Source: Malaya genurostris
Lineage: Eukaryota > Arthropoda > Insecta > Diptera > Culicidae
NCBI RefSeq assembly: GCF_030247185.1
Contig: NC_080570.1
Coordinates: 151,913,641 to 151,977,640 of the forward strand
Direction: 5' to 3'
Length of the DNA stretch: 64,000 nucleotides
The position numbers and the translations under genes are program-made. Shown in pieces: positions 43,140 through 54,234 of this stretch. Every line of letters begins with the position of its first letter. Position 1 is the stretch's first letter. Below the pieces are notes generated by a model. That model was not told the origin of the DNA. It searched no databases and was given only the letters and a program-made list of their open reading frames with translations.

Positions 43140-45340
43140 CCGAACCCATTCTTATCGTTATCGGTAACCTAGAAGCCGTACGCGAACAAGATAAACCAAA
43201 AACAAACAAAAAAACCCGAAAGCCGACTCGAGTTCCCTGTGTCCGAAAATAGCACCGCATTTTCTGGGACGAGTGCAATATTATTGTTCCCATCCCATCG
43301 CCAGGCACCAGCAATCAGAGCCGGGCCAGCGCAACGGGTCGTTGTCAGATTTCCATAATTAGTCCCTATGCTGTTATGCATATGACAAGCCCCGGGGGCG
43401 TTTTGTTGTTGGTATCGCCGTCGTCACCACTCGTCACCACTCGTCACCACTCGTCGCCTCATTGACTGAGACAATGTGGAGTAAAGAATTTGCATGGATG
43501 CTGATAAGAGCTGGCTCTCTCTTTCTCTCTCTCTCTCTCTGTTTCACTGTCACACTCGGATAGCGGGCGGCCTCTTTTTTGTCTTTATCTCGATCCTTGG
43601 CTTACAGTTAATTGAATGTCAGGATTTGACACTTTCAACGGGAGATTAATTAAGATACATGTCGATGTCGCACTTTCTTGACTTTCCACTTTGCCCGCCC
43701 GTACATCGTCGTGCAGCTGTTCAAACAGCGATGTAATTACTGCCGGTTCCGCCAACAACCCACCCGCCCCGGGGAGGGGGCCCACAACGGGCCAAATCTA
43801 CTATCCCAGAAAGGGACACATGGTGAAAACGGTTCGCCGTTTTATGTGTGCCTTTCAAACAACGAAAAACCGCAACGTCAAATTTATTTTCGATTACAAA
43901 AAGAGACGAAACGACGTGTAGAAAAAAAGTTTGAAGAAACTTTTCTTCGGCTTGTCCTACGACTCTGTAACAACGGCAAAAATTAGAGCCTGCCCGTAAA
44001 CCGCAACAAACGTTGCAACATATGCTCTGCGCGTCTCTTCCTGCAGGCGACCGTTTTTCTTTTTGTTGTTGTTGTTTCTTCTGTGATGTATCATAAGCTC
44101 TTCAAGGCATCCTTCAAGGCATCCACGTTTTGTGATCGGTTTCAATGTTTCGTACTGATCTTCAGCCGTCAATTCGGATCAGACGGAAGTCAATTCTGAT
44201 CCCAGCATCGCGACAGTCAAATTTCCCATCCAATGTCCAATAAACAAAAACACAATCCCGCAAGCCACTTCCAAGCTCACAGCTCTTTTCGACTAAATAC
44301 CGATTAGAAAATTACCTGGTCCGAAAGTTGGCATTGTATTGAATGACCAACATTTATTCTAACAACGTTTCGTGTTGTTGTTCACAGGAAACCCATTTGG
44401 GCTGCCCCCCCCCCCGACCGAGAATGGAACCGGCTCGCCAAGAGAGACAGACAGAGAGGACAACCCGTTTATCGTAAACCGAGCGAAAAGTTATGTAATT
44501 GCCTCTTTATTTCGTGCATGTGACTAGCAATTGGGCTCTTCGTTTCGTTCCGTTGGCCGTTTGCAAAAACAGAAGAATCGGCCACCATTCGGAGGGGGGT
44601 TGACCGGCACCACATTCAGTGGAACAGTGGCTTGGAAAAAGGATATCCTCGCGTTGAATGTCCGAGTGGACCGACGGCTCTTTTCATTAGCCGGCCGGGT
44701 CCGGACCGAAATGGAGATTTCAGTTTCGTTTTCGAATTATTTATGCCGACTGATGCAAAGTGCAGTATTTTGGGATCGTCCTGCTGCAGCAGCAGCAGCA
44801 TCAGCAGCAACGGTAGCAGCCCATCTCCGGTTTTAGATTTTAACGAGCCCACACAGATCAGATCCCTGCAATGTTCCATTACCGAACACCCACCGAGAAT
44901 ACCGAATACTATACTCGGCCGGACGGACGGAGACATCGGGTCCGGTGGTTTTGGGTGGGTTTTTTATCTTACCTGCTAGTCCAGTGCTCCAGAACCGGAT
45001 CCTTTTAGATGCCAACACTCCGGGGAAAACAACCAACCGGGCTTCTAATGTGACACAAGCAACCTCCTTCGAAAAACAAAAACACATCAGAAGAACCAAA
45101 TTAAACGGTTGCATTTTTAACCAATTTTGTGCATCCGTATTTTGGTCATTATTCGAATGCTGAAGACTGACTGACGACTGTCAGCCCCTTTTGCAGATGA
45201 ATGACAGTGGGGATGGCTACGAGGGGATGTTGAAAGTAGATCCAGTCCCAAATGTGTTGATTTCAATTTTCCGGTTGAAAGTTCACAAGCTTTATGACGA
45301 ACGCAAGCATCTCGAGCTTGTTGAATAGAAAAATGACACA
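43140..45340. other. GC-richer unique intronic island
   Basis: Longest repeat-poor stretch in the window. It contains a tandem CGTCACCACT run (43421-43452), a CT run (43517-43540), a C10-type homopolymer near 44405 and a CAG run (44783-44805). Frames of 60-115 codons occur on both strands (for example 44531-44836 and 44616-44936), but they overlap each other and track simple repeats, so I do not call exons. A candidate regulatory region of the RUNX gene, by composition and position only. Confidence 0.4.
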
Positions 45341-45345
45341 AAGTT

Positions 45346-46864
45346 ATGAACATGAACTTAGCGAAGCGTCAATAGGTGAATAATTTGTTGCTTATTAGTT
45401 ACGGCAATTTTAAATTTGTTGTTCGATTTTTTTTTTTAGTATTTCGCTAAGTTCATATAAAGTTAATGAAGCACCCCTCCCAAACAAGATTGAAAACAAA
45501 TCGAAACCCAGTGGATAGTTTGTTGCTAATTAGTTACGATAATTTTGAATCTGTTTTAATTTTTTTTACTGTAACTTATTATCAACTTTGGTAAAGTGCT
45601 TCATTATCTTCATATGAACTTAACGAAGAAAAAAAAATATTTAGAAAAAAACTACCGATCAATTTAAAATTACCGTAACTAATTAACAACTTGTTAGCAA
45701 CAAATTATCCACTGGGTTTTGATTTGTTTTTAATCTTCTTTGGTAAGGGGTGCATCGTTGACTTCACATGAACTTAGCGAAGAACTAAAAAAATGAAAAA
45801 AAAAACATTTAGCAACAAATTTACAGTTACCGCAACTAATTGGCAACCTATTGTCAACAAATGATTTATTTAGTTGCGTTATCATCGACAAGAGGTACCT
45901 CGTCTAGTTCACGTTCATGAAAAATTTGTTGCTAATTAGTTGCGGTAATTTGAATTCGTTGCCTTTGTTTTTTATTTGACTATTTCGCTAAGTTCATATT
46001 AAGTTAACGATGCACTCCTCCCAAATAAGCCTTAAAACATATCGAAATCCAGTGAATAGTTTGTTACTAATTAGTTACGATAATTTTGAATTTATTGCTC
46101 AATTTTTTTTCAGTACTTCGCTAAGGTTATATGAAGTTTACGAAGCACTCCTCCCAAATAAGCTTGAAAACAAATCGAAAGTGGATAGTTTGTTGCTAAT
46201 AAGTTACTAACTAGTTACGGTAATTTTGATTTTGTTACCCAATTTTTTTAATTTTTCTTTTTGCTGTGATTGATTGGCAACAAACTATCCACTAGGTTTC
46301 GATTTGTTTTCAAGCTTATTTGGGAGGGGTGCTTCGTCAACTTCATATAAGCTTAGCGAAGCACTCAAAAAATTTACGAAAAAAAATTGAGCAATAATTT
46401 AGAGCTCCCGTAACTAATTAGCAACAAATTATTTGCGTTATTATCGACAAGAAGTACCTCGTCTAGTTCACGTTCATGAATAATTTGTTGCTAATTAGTT
46501 ACGGTAATTTTGAATATGTTCACAATTTTTTTGGCTATTTGAGTATTACCCTAAGTTCATATGAAGTTAACGAAGCACCCTTTATAAAAAAGCCTGAAAA
46601 CAAATCGAAACCCAGTGTATAATTTGTAGCAAATTAGTTACGGTGGTTTCGAATGTGTTACTCAATTTTTTTTCGTGTACTTTATTTCAATCTGCTTATT
46701 TCAAAGGAGTGCTTCATTAACTTCATATGAACTTAACGAAGTACTCAACAAAATAAAAAAAATATTGAGTAACAAATTCAAAATTACCGTAACTAATTAG
46801 CAACCAGTTATTCACCTATTTGAGTCATCATCGGTGATAAGTACTTCGCTAAGATCATGCTCAT
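45346..46864. mobile_element. Composite foldback-like element
   Basis: Starts ATGAACATGAACTTAGCGAA and ends, reversed, ATGAGCATGATCTTAGCGAA. It uses the same unit words as the 38.3-kb element (AATTTGTTGCTAATTAGTTA, CGCTAAGTTCATATGAAGTT). Two internal junctions near 45905-45925 and 46460-46480 read CTCGTCTAGTTCACGTTCAT followed directly by the start of the next unit, so three palindromic segments seem joined end to end. Flanking 9-mers (CACAAAGTT and TAGAAATTT) agree at six of nine positions, not enough to prove a target duplication. More diverged than the 38.3-kb copy, so older. Confidence 0.8.
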
Positions 46865-47043
46865 TAGAAATTTGGTAATGGAAAAATAATTATTAGAAAG
46901 TTACCATTTAGGGGTTAGCCAATTTTTGTGCTAGAACACATAATCTAATTTTTTTATTTAATAAAATTTGTATTCAGGCCTGTTTGCGAACAAGCTGTAC
47001 GTAGTCAATTTAACCCGGTTTTTTGTTAGTCTAAATAATTTGT

Positions 47044-47340
47044 TTATTATTAGGTACCGTGGTCACGCTTTTTCTTGGAGGAGAGGAACTTCCATTTCCA
47101 TCCTGCGAGGTATGAAGGGCGCTTTGTTCGTGACTCGCTTCAACATTCGTTGCTTCATTGTCGCTATTGTTGTTGTCAAACGTATTGTGGTGATTTCCGA
47201 TTTATTCCCGTTTTCCTTTCGCTACCGTTTTCCGCAAGTACAAATCGCTTGCTAAACTAAGAACTTCTTGACGAACTTCGACATCTTCTGCGTCCGGAGG
47301 TTCTCGGGAACATCACAGGATTTCAGTTTTTGAATGGTCA
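47044..47340 (-). pseudogene. Possible retroelement ORF fragment
   Basis: Minus-strand reading gives REPPDAEDVEVRQEVLSLAS, then DLYLRKTVAKGKRE, one stop, then NHHNTFDNNNSDNEATN and a serine/proline-rich stretch ending PPRKSVTTV. Codon-like composition and GC are higher than in the flanks. It resembles a LINE ORF1 N-terminus in character, but no conserved domain is visible. It is weakly supported. Confidence 0.35.
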
Positions 47341-47735
47341 AGATTAGTTTCTAAATACGTTTTCGAAATACGAAATAATTATTTTTTCTGTTATCTAAGT
47401 ATCGCATTTATGTTGCAATACATGATCGATCAAACACTGAGCCTGCGGAAAAAGGATAAATTTTTTACCTATAATTACCATCGAAATCTTATGGTTTTCC
47501 ATTGTAACGTCGCAAATTCACGTTTTACATAAAATTGTCTCAATTTGCAAAAAGTAAATGAAAAAAACGATGATTTTTCTTGAATTGAAATTAATTTGAA
47601 CTACTAAATTCTGCATCTCCTGGAACGTGACTTCCAGTTTAACCTCCATTTCTCCCATTATGAAAATGAAAATTATAACTTTCAGGTGAGTTATCAATCA
47701 AATCAAAGTTTGGTTCGAATTTTTTCCCTTTCTAT

Positions 47736-48579
47736 CAGTGGCGTCTCGTGGCAAAATTTACGGGTTGTGCACTGGTTATATCAAATGTAATACAGTAATT
47801 ACAGTTTGTTGTAAGCGAAAACTAAAGATTGAGGAATAGATATTCGCTTCTGTTTTACAATACAAAGAAATATCGACATACTTTTGGATGGAATATTTTT
47901 ACTAAACTTTTTTCGTATCATCGTTACAACAGAAGAAATCCGCGCACTGCACTTCCAGCAAATCTGTCAAAACCGCTTCGACAGTTGAACTTAGATTTTA
48001 AAATTTGTATGCGAACCAAAAATCAGTCTGGTCAAGAAAACGCTCTGTAGGATACTTTGATTTGCCTAGCAATTTGAAGACTTTGACTTCAGAAATCTGT
48101 AAAAATTTGTGTAGCATATTCAGAATATGTGAAGCTCAGATTAATATGTGAACCTGATATCTCTGGAGACATCAATTTGTTTTCAACTGCCATAAGCATA
48201 AACCACCGAAGCCTCTCCTGAAGGTGTGCATGCATACATGTTCTCACTCATGTAACGTAACTCATGTGCTCGGAAAAGACACTAACACAGCGACAAGAAC
48301 TCGGTGCACAAGGCAAAGTGCTCAAGCTCAGGGAGCCACAGCATTGTGATATGAAAAGATCGTTTGACCAGCAAGCGCAAGCAGCTTAGAGTGAATTTTG
48401 GCGTATTATGCCGTGGATATAACCGCTCATTATTTCCTATTCGGTACAATCCGACGTGATTTCATCTAATAAATAGATAAATCTAAAAAATGATAGAATG
48501 CGGATGGGGATGCATTTAGTTCCTTTGATTTGACCGGTTGTGCAGTGCACGAGATGCACATAAGGACGAGACGCCACTG
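47736..48579. mobile_element. hAT-type MITE with 8-bp target duplication
   Basis: An 844-bp non-coding element. The ends are perfect 14-bp inverted repeats CAGTGGCGTCTCGT. A perfect 8-bp direct repeat CTTTCTAT flanks both sides (47728-47735 and 48580-48587). Just inside, GGGTTGTGCACTGG (left) is mirrored imperfectly by CCGGTTGTGCAGTGCAC (right). The CAGTG ends and 8-bp duplication are the signature of hAT elements. The short frame at 47829-48050 carries no transposase motif. Confidence 0.93.
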
Positions 48580-49000
48580 CTTTCTATTTATCGTTTCATT
48601 TGACTTAAACATTGCATAAGAATTCTTCATTACCAACATAGACAATTTGCATCACCAGTTTACACTTCGGACCCTATCCTAACTTTTGAAAAGAGCCTAG
48701 ATAAATTCCTAGAAAATTTCCAAAAATATGTATCTCCGACACGGTAGGTTCAATTGACTCGATGTATTCGGCAATATTTTTGCATTTGAATTTTTTTCCG
48801 AAAATGAAACTTAAAAACCGAATATCTCAAAAATATTATTTTATTTTTCAATTTTATGGAAGTCGGACTTGTATAGGACTATCGGACCGGTTAATTTGAG
48901 TTTGATTTTATGAAAATCTGATATGATGCGGAGGTTTTATGCCTGCTAGAGAGGGAGAGAGTTTGCCAAATTTCATCTCCATCAGGCTTTTCTCTGCTTG

Positions 49001-49025
49001 CAAATAAATAAATAAATAAATAAAT
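49001..49025 (+). repeat. AAAT microsatellite
   Basis: About six tandem AAAT units. Confidence 0.9.
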
Positions 49026-49117
49026 TTATTTGGCCCCAGACTATCTTGATCTGCAAACTAGACAAATTTATTAGCCAATTAAAAAAATCTGCTATTATTA
49101 CTTGTGGAAAAAACCAC

Positions 49118-49336
49118 CGTTTTAATCCACCTAGTGGTGTAATGATTCTCATATCTTTTATATTCTCATATACATATAATTGTGTGGTATTATTTAACGT
49201 TTTTTGCTTTGCCACTTCAAGACACACCCCCACAGACTCAGCTCGACGAACTGTGTCGAATGATATCGGACACTAATTTCTACCAGTCGATTTTGCAAGT
49301 AATTGCACAACCTTTTAATATGAGAAAGGCAAAAAT
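49118..49336 (-). repeat. GTATATGAC-family short copy
   Basis: TTTTAATCCACCTAGTGGTG at the left edge, CAGCTCGACGAACTGTGTCG inside and AATATGAGAAAGGCA at the right. These are the landmark words of the family, here with most of the interior lost. Confidence 0.6.
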
Positions 49337-49699
49337 ATTGCATTCTGAATATCGATTCTCTTTATAATCCGATTCGATTATACTTTTGAATCTGCAACAT
49401 AAAATATGCTTTGTGATTGGATTTTTTTTGTTACAACTATCCTTATAAATATACCGGCTGCAAAATCGCGAAACAAGGAAGTCCAACGCGTGAAATTTCA
49501 AATAATTTTCAAACAATTGTAACGCATCCGAAAATTTGCTGTGCATCAGCTGGTGTCGTTTTTGTGTTTTCTTTACCACGCGTATGGCATCGAACGCAGC
49601 ACGCCGTGTGCTTCGTTCGTAGAGGCGGTATTGTGTTTTCTTCTTCCGTACCAGCTCATATACGTAACGGTGCGCTTTATATGAAGGTGTGGAATTTGT

Positions 49700-50600
49700 G
49701 GAACACTGAGAACCCTGTAGCCGGAAGTCGGATCGGGATGAAATTTATAAAAAAAAATGAAATACTTTTATTTGAAACTAATTTGGCGAAAACAATTCAA
49801 GCCATCGCTGAGAAAAATGAGTTCGTATTTAGAGTTTGTAAACAATATTCTCGATGCTTCGGGAACCGGAAACCCGGCGACTGGTAGAGCCGTCAACTGA
49901 CAAGGCACATCGGTTGGATGCTTCATCGATCGATGCTCTTCATGCTGTTATTCCAGAGCCGGAAGTCGGATCCGGATGAAATTCTGGACTTTTGTATGGG
50001 ACCAAGTAACCTATTATTTGACACTAGAACTGTTAAAAACAGTCACTCCATCTCTGAAAAAAAGTGAGGAAGTAATTTGAAATTGGAACTTTTACTCTAA
50101 TCACCCACCGGATTCCGCAACCAGTAGTCAGATTCGAACAAAATTCAAGATCTTTGTGTAAGACTACACATTTCATTCGAAATATCCCGATATTTATACA
50201 AATCCAACTTATGTGAATTAGTGATGGCGAAACGACAATTTTTATTAAACTTGCTGGTAAATTTAACTAGTTGGCAGACCTTGTTAGTTAGTGGGTATAT
50301 GCATCTACTTTGGGAATACTAGTCCTCGGTTTCCACTTCCGAAAGCACCGGTTATAGTAAAGAAAAGCTCCAAAAACGCCTCGATTTTCCAGCAACGGTT
50401 AACCCGATTTCAACAAATCATGATTCAAATTGAAGCTCTCATTGTCTTAAAAGATACTGTGCAATTTCATCCAATTCTGACTTCGGGTTCCGAAATTATA
50501 TGGCGGCGAGTATCGAAAATTTCAAACCATCATACAAAATGACGATGCAAAACCGGAACGCATCGGTACGTGCTAGTAAGGAAGAAGAAAATACTACAGC
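49700..50600 (+). repeat. Array of diverged GTATATGAC-family core units
   Basis: The core word recurs in several forms: GTAGCCGGAAGTCGGATCGG (49718), AGAGCCGGAAGTCGGATCCG (49953), CGCAACCAGTAGTCAGATTC (50115) and TCTGACTTCGGGTTCCGAAA (50484, other orientation). The end at 50437-50590 matches 40682-40860. Confidence 0.6.
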
Positions 50601-50782
50601 CTAGCACACAGCGTGCTTTGTTCACTGTTGTATAGAGTGCAGGGTTATCACATTTGAATTTATATTAAATTGACATAACTGTTTTCAAATTGAAAAGGCT
50701 ACGGTTGCTTATACCCAAAAAAAGCTTTATTTAGATTTTATTCAAGTATGAAAAAAAATTCTTGATAGAATCTTTTAGTGAT

Positions 50783-50932
50783 GTTTTTTTTCAATTATGG
50801 AGGCTTTAACCTTAAATTTATTTGCCTCTTCGAGTCAGAAAAACTTTTTAACTCTATGTGCGGGGTTGGGGGTCGAACCCAGGTGGGCCTCGTGGAAGGC
50901 ATCGACTAACCCATCACGCTATATCCGTTTCC
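50783..50932 (-). repeat. tRNA-derived SINE
   Basis: Minus-strand reading starts GGATATAGCGTGATGGGTTA, giving a polymerase III A-box-like motif (TAGCGTGATGGG/GGTTAGTCGATG), and 30-35 nt later a good B box, GGGTTCGACCCC, in a T-arm-like stem. An unrelated tail follows (GAGTTAAAAAGTTTTTCTGA and AGAGGCAAATAAATTTAAGG) ending in an A-run (T-run on the + strand, 50786-50793). The head plus tail plus poly-A layout is that of a tRNA-related SINE. The anticodon arm is not clean enough for a functional tRNA. Confidence 0.75.
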
Positions 50933-51999
50933 TTAGTAACGTTTTCGAAAATGGGTCAAAAGTCATAAAATCGTCCAAAAAATTTAATACTTTTATTTTA
51001 TGTTTGTCAGTTTTTTTATAAAGTAATGACATTGTTTAACGAATGAATCTATTTAAATGAAACTTTCACAGATCGTAGATAAAACAATAAACTTAAGCCA
51101 ATTGTATAAAGATTACGAAAAAAAAATTTTCATTTCATACAAGTTTTCAATTATTTGCTGGCCCATAAATTTTTCAACGGATTTAGATTGTACGATGTTC
51201 TGTTGCATAATGATATATTTTTTCGTTTTCCAAAATGTCCAGAACAATTGATCTCGAAAATTGTATAGAAAAAATACGAAAAAAATTTGTTTCAAACCGA
51301 GATATCACAGATTCAAACAAAATATGGTTGCTTTAAACTAGAATATGGTCGTTCCAAACATATGTTGGTTGTTTAAAACAAAAAAAAGGTTGAATCAAAC
51401 CAGAATTGTTGTTGTCACTATATCAACAAAAACGTTCATTACAATTTTTCGGAATTCATTAATTTCTACAATTTTTTTCTGCGTGATAATAGTGATTCGT
51501 GTATTGTCCATTTTTGGAACAGGTCATTATTTTATAGTTAAAATATATACTATCAATAAATTAAAAGGGTTTTCTTTGTTTGGTTCACAACAAAAAGCTA
51601 ACACTACTTAAGTCTTCAATACTCCCTCGAAATGTAGACTACGACTGTAAGGTCTGGACGTTGGATGAAGCAGATCTTTGGACGAGTGGATTCAGCACTT
51701 CATATTCAGTTTGGAAAAAAGGCAGTACGCAAATATGGTGATCTATAAAACTACGACCGATTACAGTCGGCTGTACACGTATCACGAATGTCGGGAGGGA
51801 CGTTTGTCCAGCTCTGGGTTATTTGTTGTGTTTAATATGTTTATGTACTTCGGACTCGGATTAGAGTTATAAATTAATTTAAATAAAACAAAATCACTTA
51901 ATCGATCAAACGATCGTTTGATAATGAAACGTTATACTATCGGCTCGCCCGCAATTCAAATATCAGATTAACAAATGTAACATCCAACCAAAACAACGG

Positions 52000-52700
52000 A
52001 AACGCCACAACCCAAACAGTGCCGCAAATACGTCGACCGCAGAAATGCTGATTCGCGGATTGTCCACCCACACGCACAAACGCACCAACACACCCACCCA
52101 TACCAGGTAAACCACACGGACAACTGGCACAGCATCCCATCGTACCATCGCTGTCCTCTTCCGTAGGTCCTTGCTAGCGGTGACGGTGATGGTCAAGTAC
52201 CGGAAAAAATAAACTATTTCCGTTCTATTTTGCAGAACCCCGAAAAACCGGTCCCCGATGCCACGGTTTCCAAGGACGTCGCTGGAACGTCGGGGACGTC
52301 GCTAAACGGACAGTGGTTAATGTTGCACGGCTTCCGAGTCGCGCCCATTCACGTCCTTTCGTGTTTTTACAGTTGCCTGCCAGTGCCAGTGCCGAAAATT
52401 TGTGGGTCATGAATGAATGCACATTCGGTTGCGATGCTGACGGCAAACGATTTTTCAATGCCGGCAAACAAAATCGATTGACTGACGCGTTCGTTTGCCG
52501 GCTCTCACCGGAAGCAGAGCGGAGCGTCAGGATCGAGAGCTAGGTGCGACTAATAACCTAATCAATCTGTCAAAACAGACCGCCCCGAGTTCATCAGAGG
52601 CGTTAGCGAAAATAAAGGATACCGGTCCGGTTTCTATGAACGGGTAGCATAAGGAATACGGTGGTGGGTAGCAAAAAGGTGAAGGATCGATTTTTTTCTG
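52000..52700. other. GC-richer unique island around the candidate RUNX exon
   Basis: Repeat-free, C-rich on the + strand at 52030-52190, with an AACCACA word (52108-52114) of RUNX-site type. Such a 7-mer is expected by chance about eight times in this window, so it proves nothing alone. Contains the candidate exon 52236-52543. Confidence 0.4.
52236..52543 (+). CDS. Candidate alternative last exon of the RUNX gene
   Basis: A strong acceptor (TTTCCGTTCTATTTTGCAG, ending 52235) precedes a frame that, when joined in phase 1 to the exon ending at 37074, is open for about 101 codons to a TAG at 52541-52543. The peptide would begin KPRKTGPRCHGFQG right after PREPRSKT and end SPEAERSVRIES. GC content is higher than in the flanks. 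I recognise no domain, and no good internal donor is visible, so it would be a terminal exon that yields a short isoform with the Runt domain but no transactivation region. An open frame of this length in GC-rich DNA can arise by chance, so this is a candidate only. Confidence 0.3.
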
Positions 52701-54234
52701 GGTCTTCTGTTTCTTTGTTCGATACCTGCATAATTGATTCCGAGGGTGTTATTATGCCGTGTTGTGTCGGAATAATTATCACACTCCAAGCACACGGTAG
52801 GATTCTTTGGGTCTATCTAGGGAGGATCGGCTTCAAACGGGAAAATAAGGATTTCTTTCGCAAATTACATCGCTGGATGAGATATAGGGTAACTGTACCA
52901 ATAATCATTTAAGTAGTTTACCGATTACTCGAACTACGATGTGATCTTTGATCCGATCTCACCTAAACTAGAGGTATAAAAAATATTCGATGAATAGTTC
53001 AGCTGCAGTGAATAAGTGTGCGGTTACCCTACGTACTTTCTTATGAATGTTCGGAACTGGCTTCGAGTAGGAGTTGTTATGGATCGACTGCATTGTTCTA
53101 TAAATTGCTATTGTAAAGTCTTGAATGGAGTTTCACCCAAAGTCTGCTACCATGACATGACGGTATAGGTTTTAAGAGTTGATCCGTAATTATTTTGATT
53201 TCTTCCAGTAGAGAAGACTTCTTCCAAAGACTAGATTCTACGAGTCAATCGCAATCAAGATTAGGTGCTCTATTCCGGTACTTTGTTATTAACACATCGT
53301 TGATATTTCCACTTTTCCTATCAAGGAAGCCGTGGTCATTGGAAAATTTATCTTTCATTCTACACGAATATTTTGTAAATAAACTTGAAAATTGAGGAAT
53401 TATTAATAGAAAACAAAGTAAACAAGAAGAAACTCACATTGGTTTATGTGACCTTATAAAATGTTCACGTCAATTTGACTAAATACAAATCCCATACGGA
53501 TTACAATGCCATAGACAACTGATTTTCAATGGGTTACCATTTGATTGAAAATTCAGAGGTTAAAAAAGCAAATTTGTATGTTCACTGTTTTGAGCAAATA
53601 AAATAAACCAGAAAACTAAATTTAAATTTGTTAAGCTATTCGCTTTATTTAAAAATTTTTAGAACTATATATTTTTCAAAATGCAGTAACTAACCTGTCA
53701 TGCTCTTTTGAACAGTTTTGCTGCTATCGTCAATCGGCAAATAACAATTAACGACTATAACTTTCACTTCAGATTGAACTATGAACATATTTGATTCTCA
53801 TATTTTACATTACCTATTTCACTAGAACTTTATCTCACTTCCAAATAAACCCATGAATTACACCGTGACTCACACAAATGAATGCAACATTCAATGGTTG
53901 CTTCGATTACCAACACAATCGCTTCACCACCCGAAAAGCCTATTTTTCGGGGAACACATTTTTCTCCCAAAGGAATTTTCCACACACATTTTCGCACCAA
54001 TTAAGGAGAACGAAAATACCCACTACCACTGAGGCCAATATCAAGGTAGCCATTTTTTCACTACAGCAGCACCACGCGGAATGCACGAGGAAAAAGTTGG
54101 TCCAATTAAACCGATTTTCATGACCGATCGAGTCGCGGAACCGTATTTCACTGCATTTTATCGAAACAATCGTAGCCTTTTTACCGAATTCTTTTTATAG
54201 TTCAATGAACTATTATCCATTCACTAGTTGGAAG

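Noticed and set aside
43678..44936. Several 70-115 codon frames on both strands
   Set aside because: They overlap each other on opposite strands and follow simple repeats (CAG run, C run) with no domain.
45346..46864. 9-bp target duplication for the second foldback element
   Set aside because: The flanking 9-mers CACAAAGTT and TAGAAATTT agree at only six positions.
49417..49887. 156-codon plus-strand protein
   Set aside because: The frame runs into GTATATGAC-family repeat units and lacks any recognised domain.
50800..50935. A functional tRNA gene on the minus strand
   Set aside because: The B box and T-arm are good, but the acceptor and anticodon stems do not pair cleanly, and an unrelated tail plus A-run follows, so a SINE fits better.
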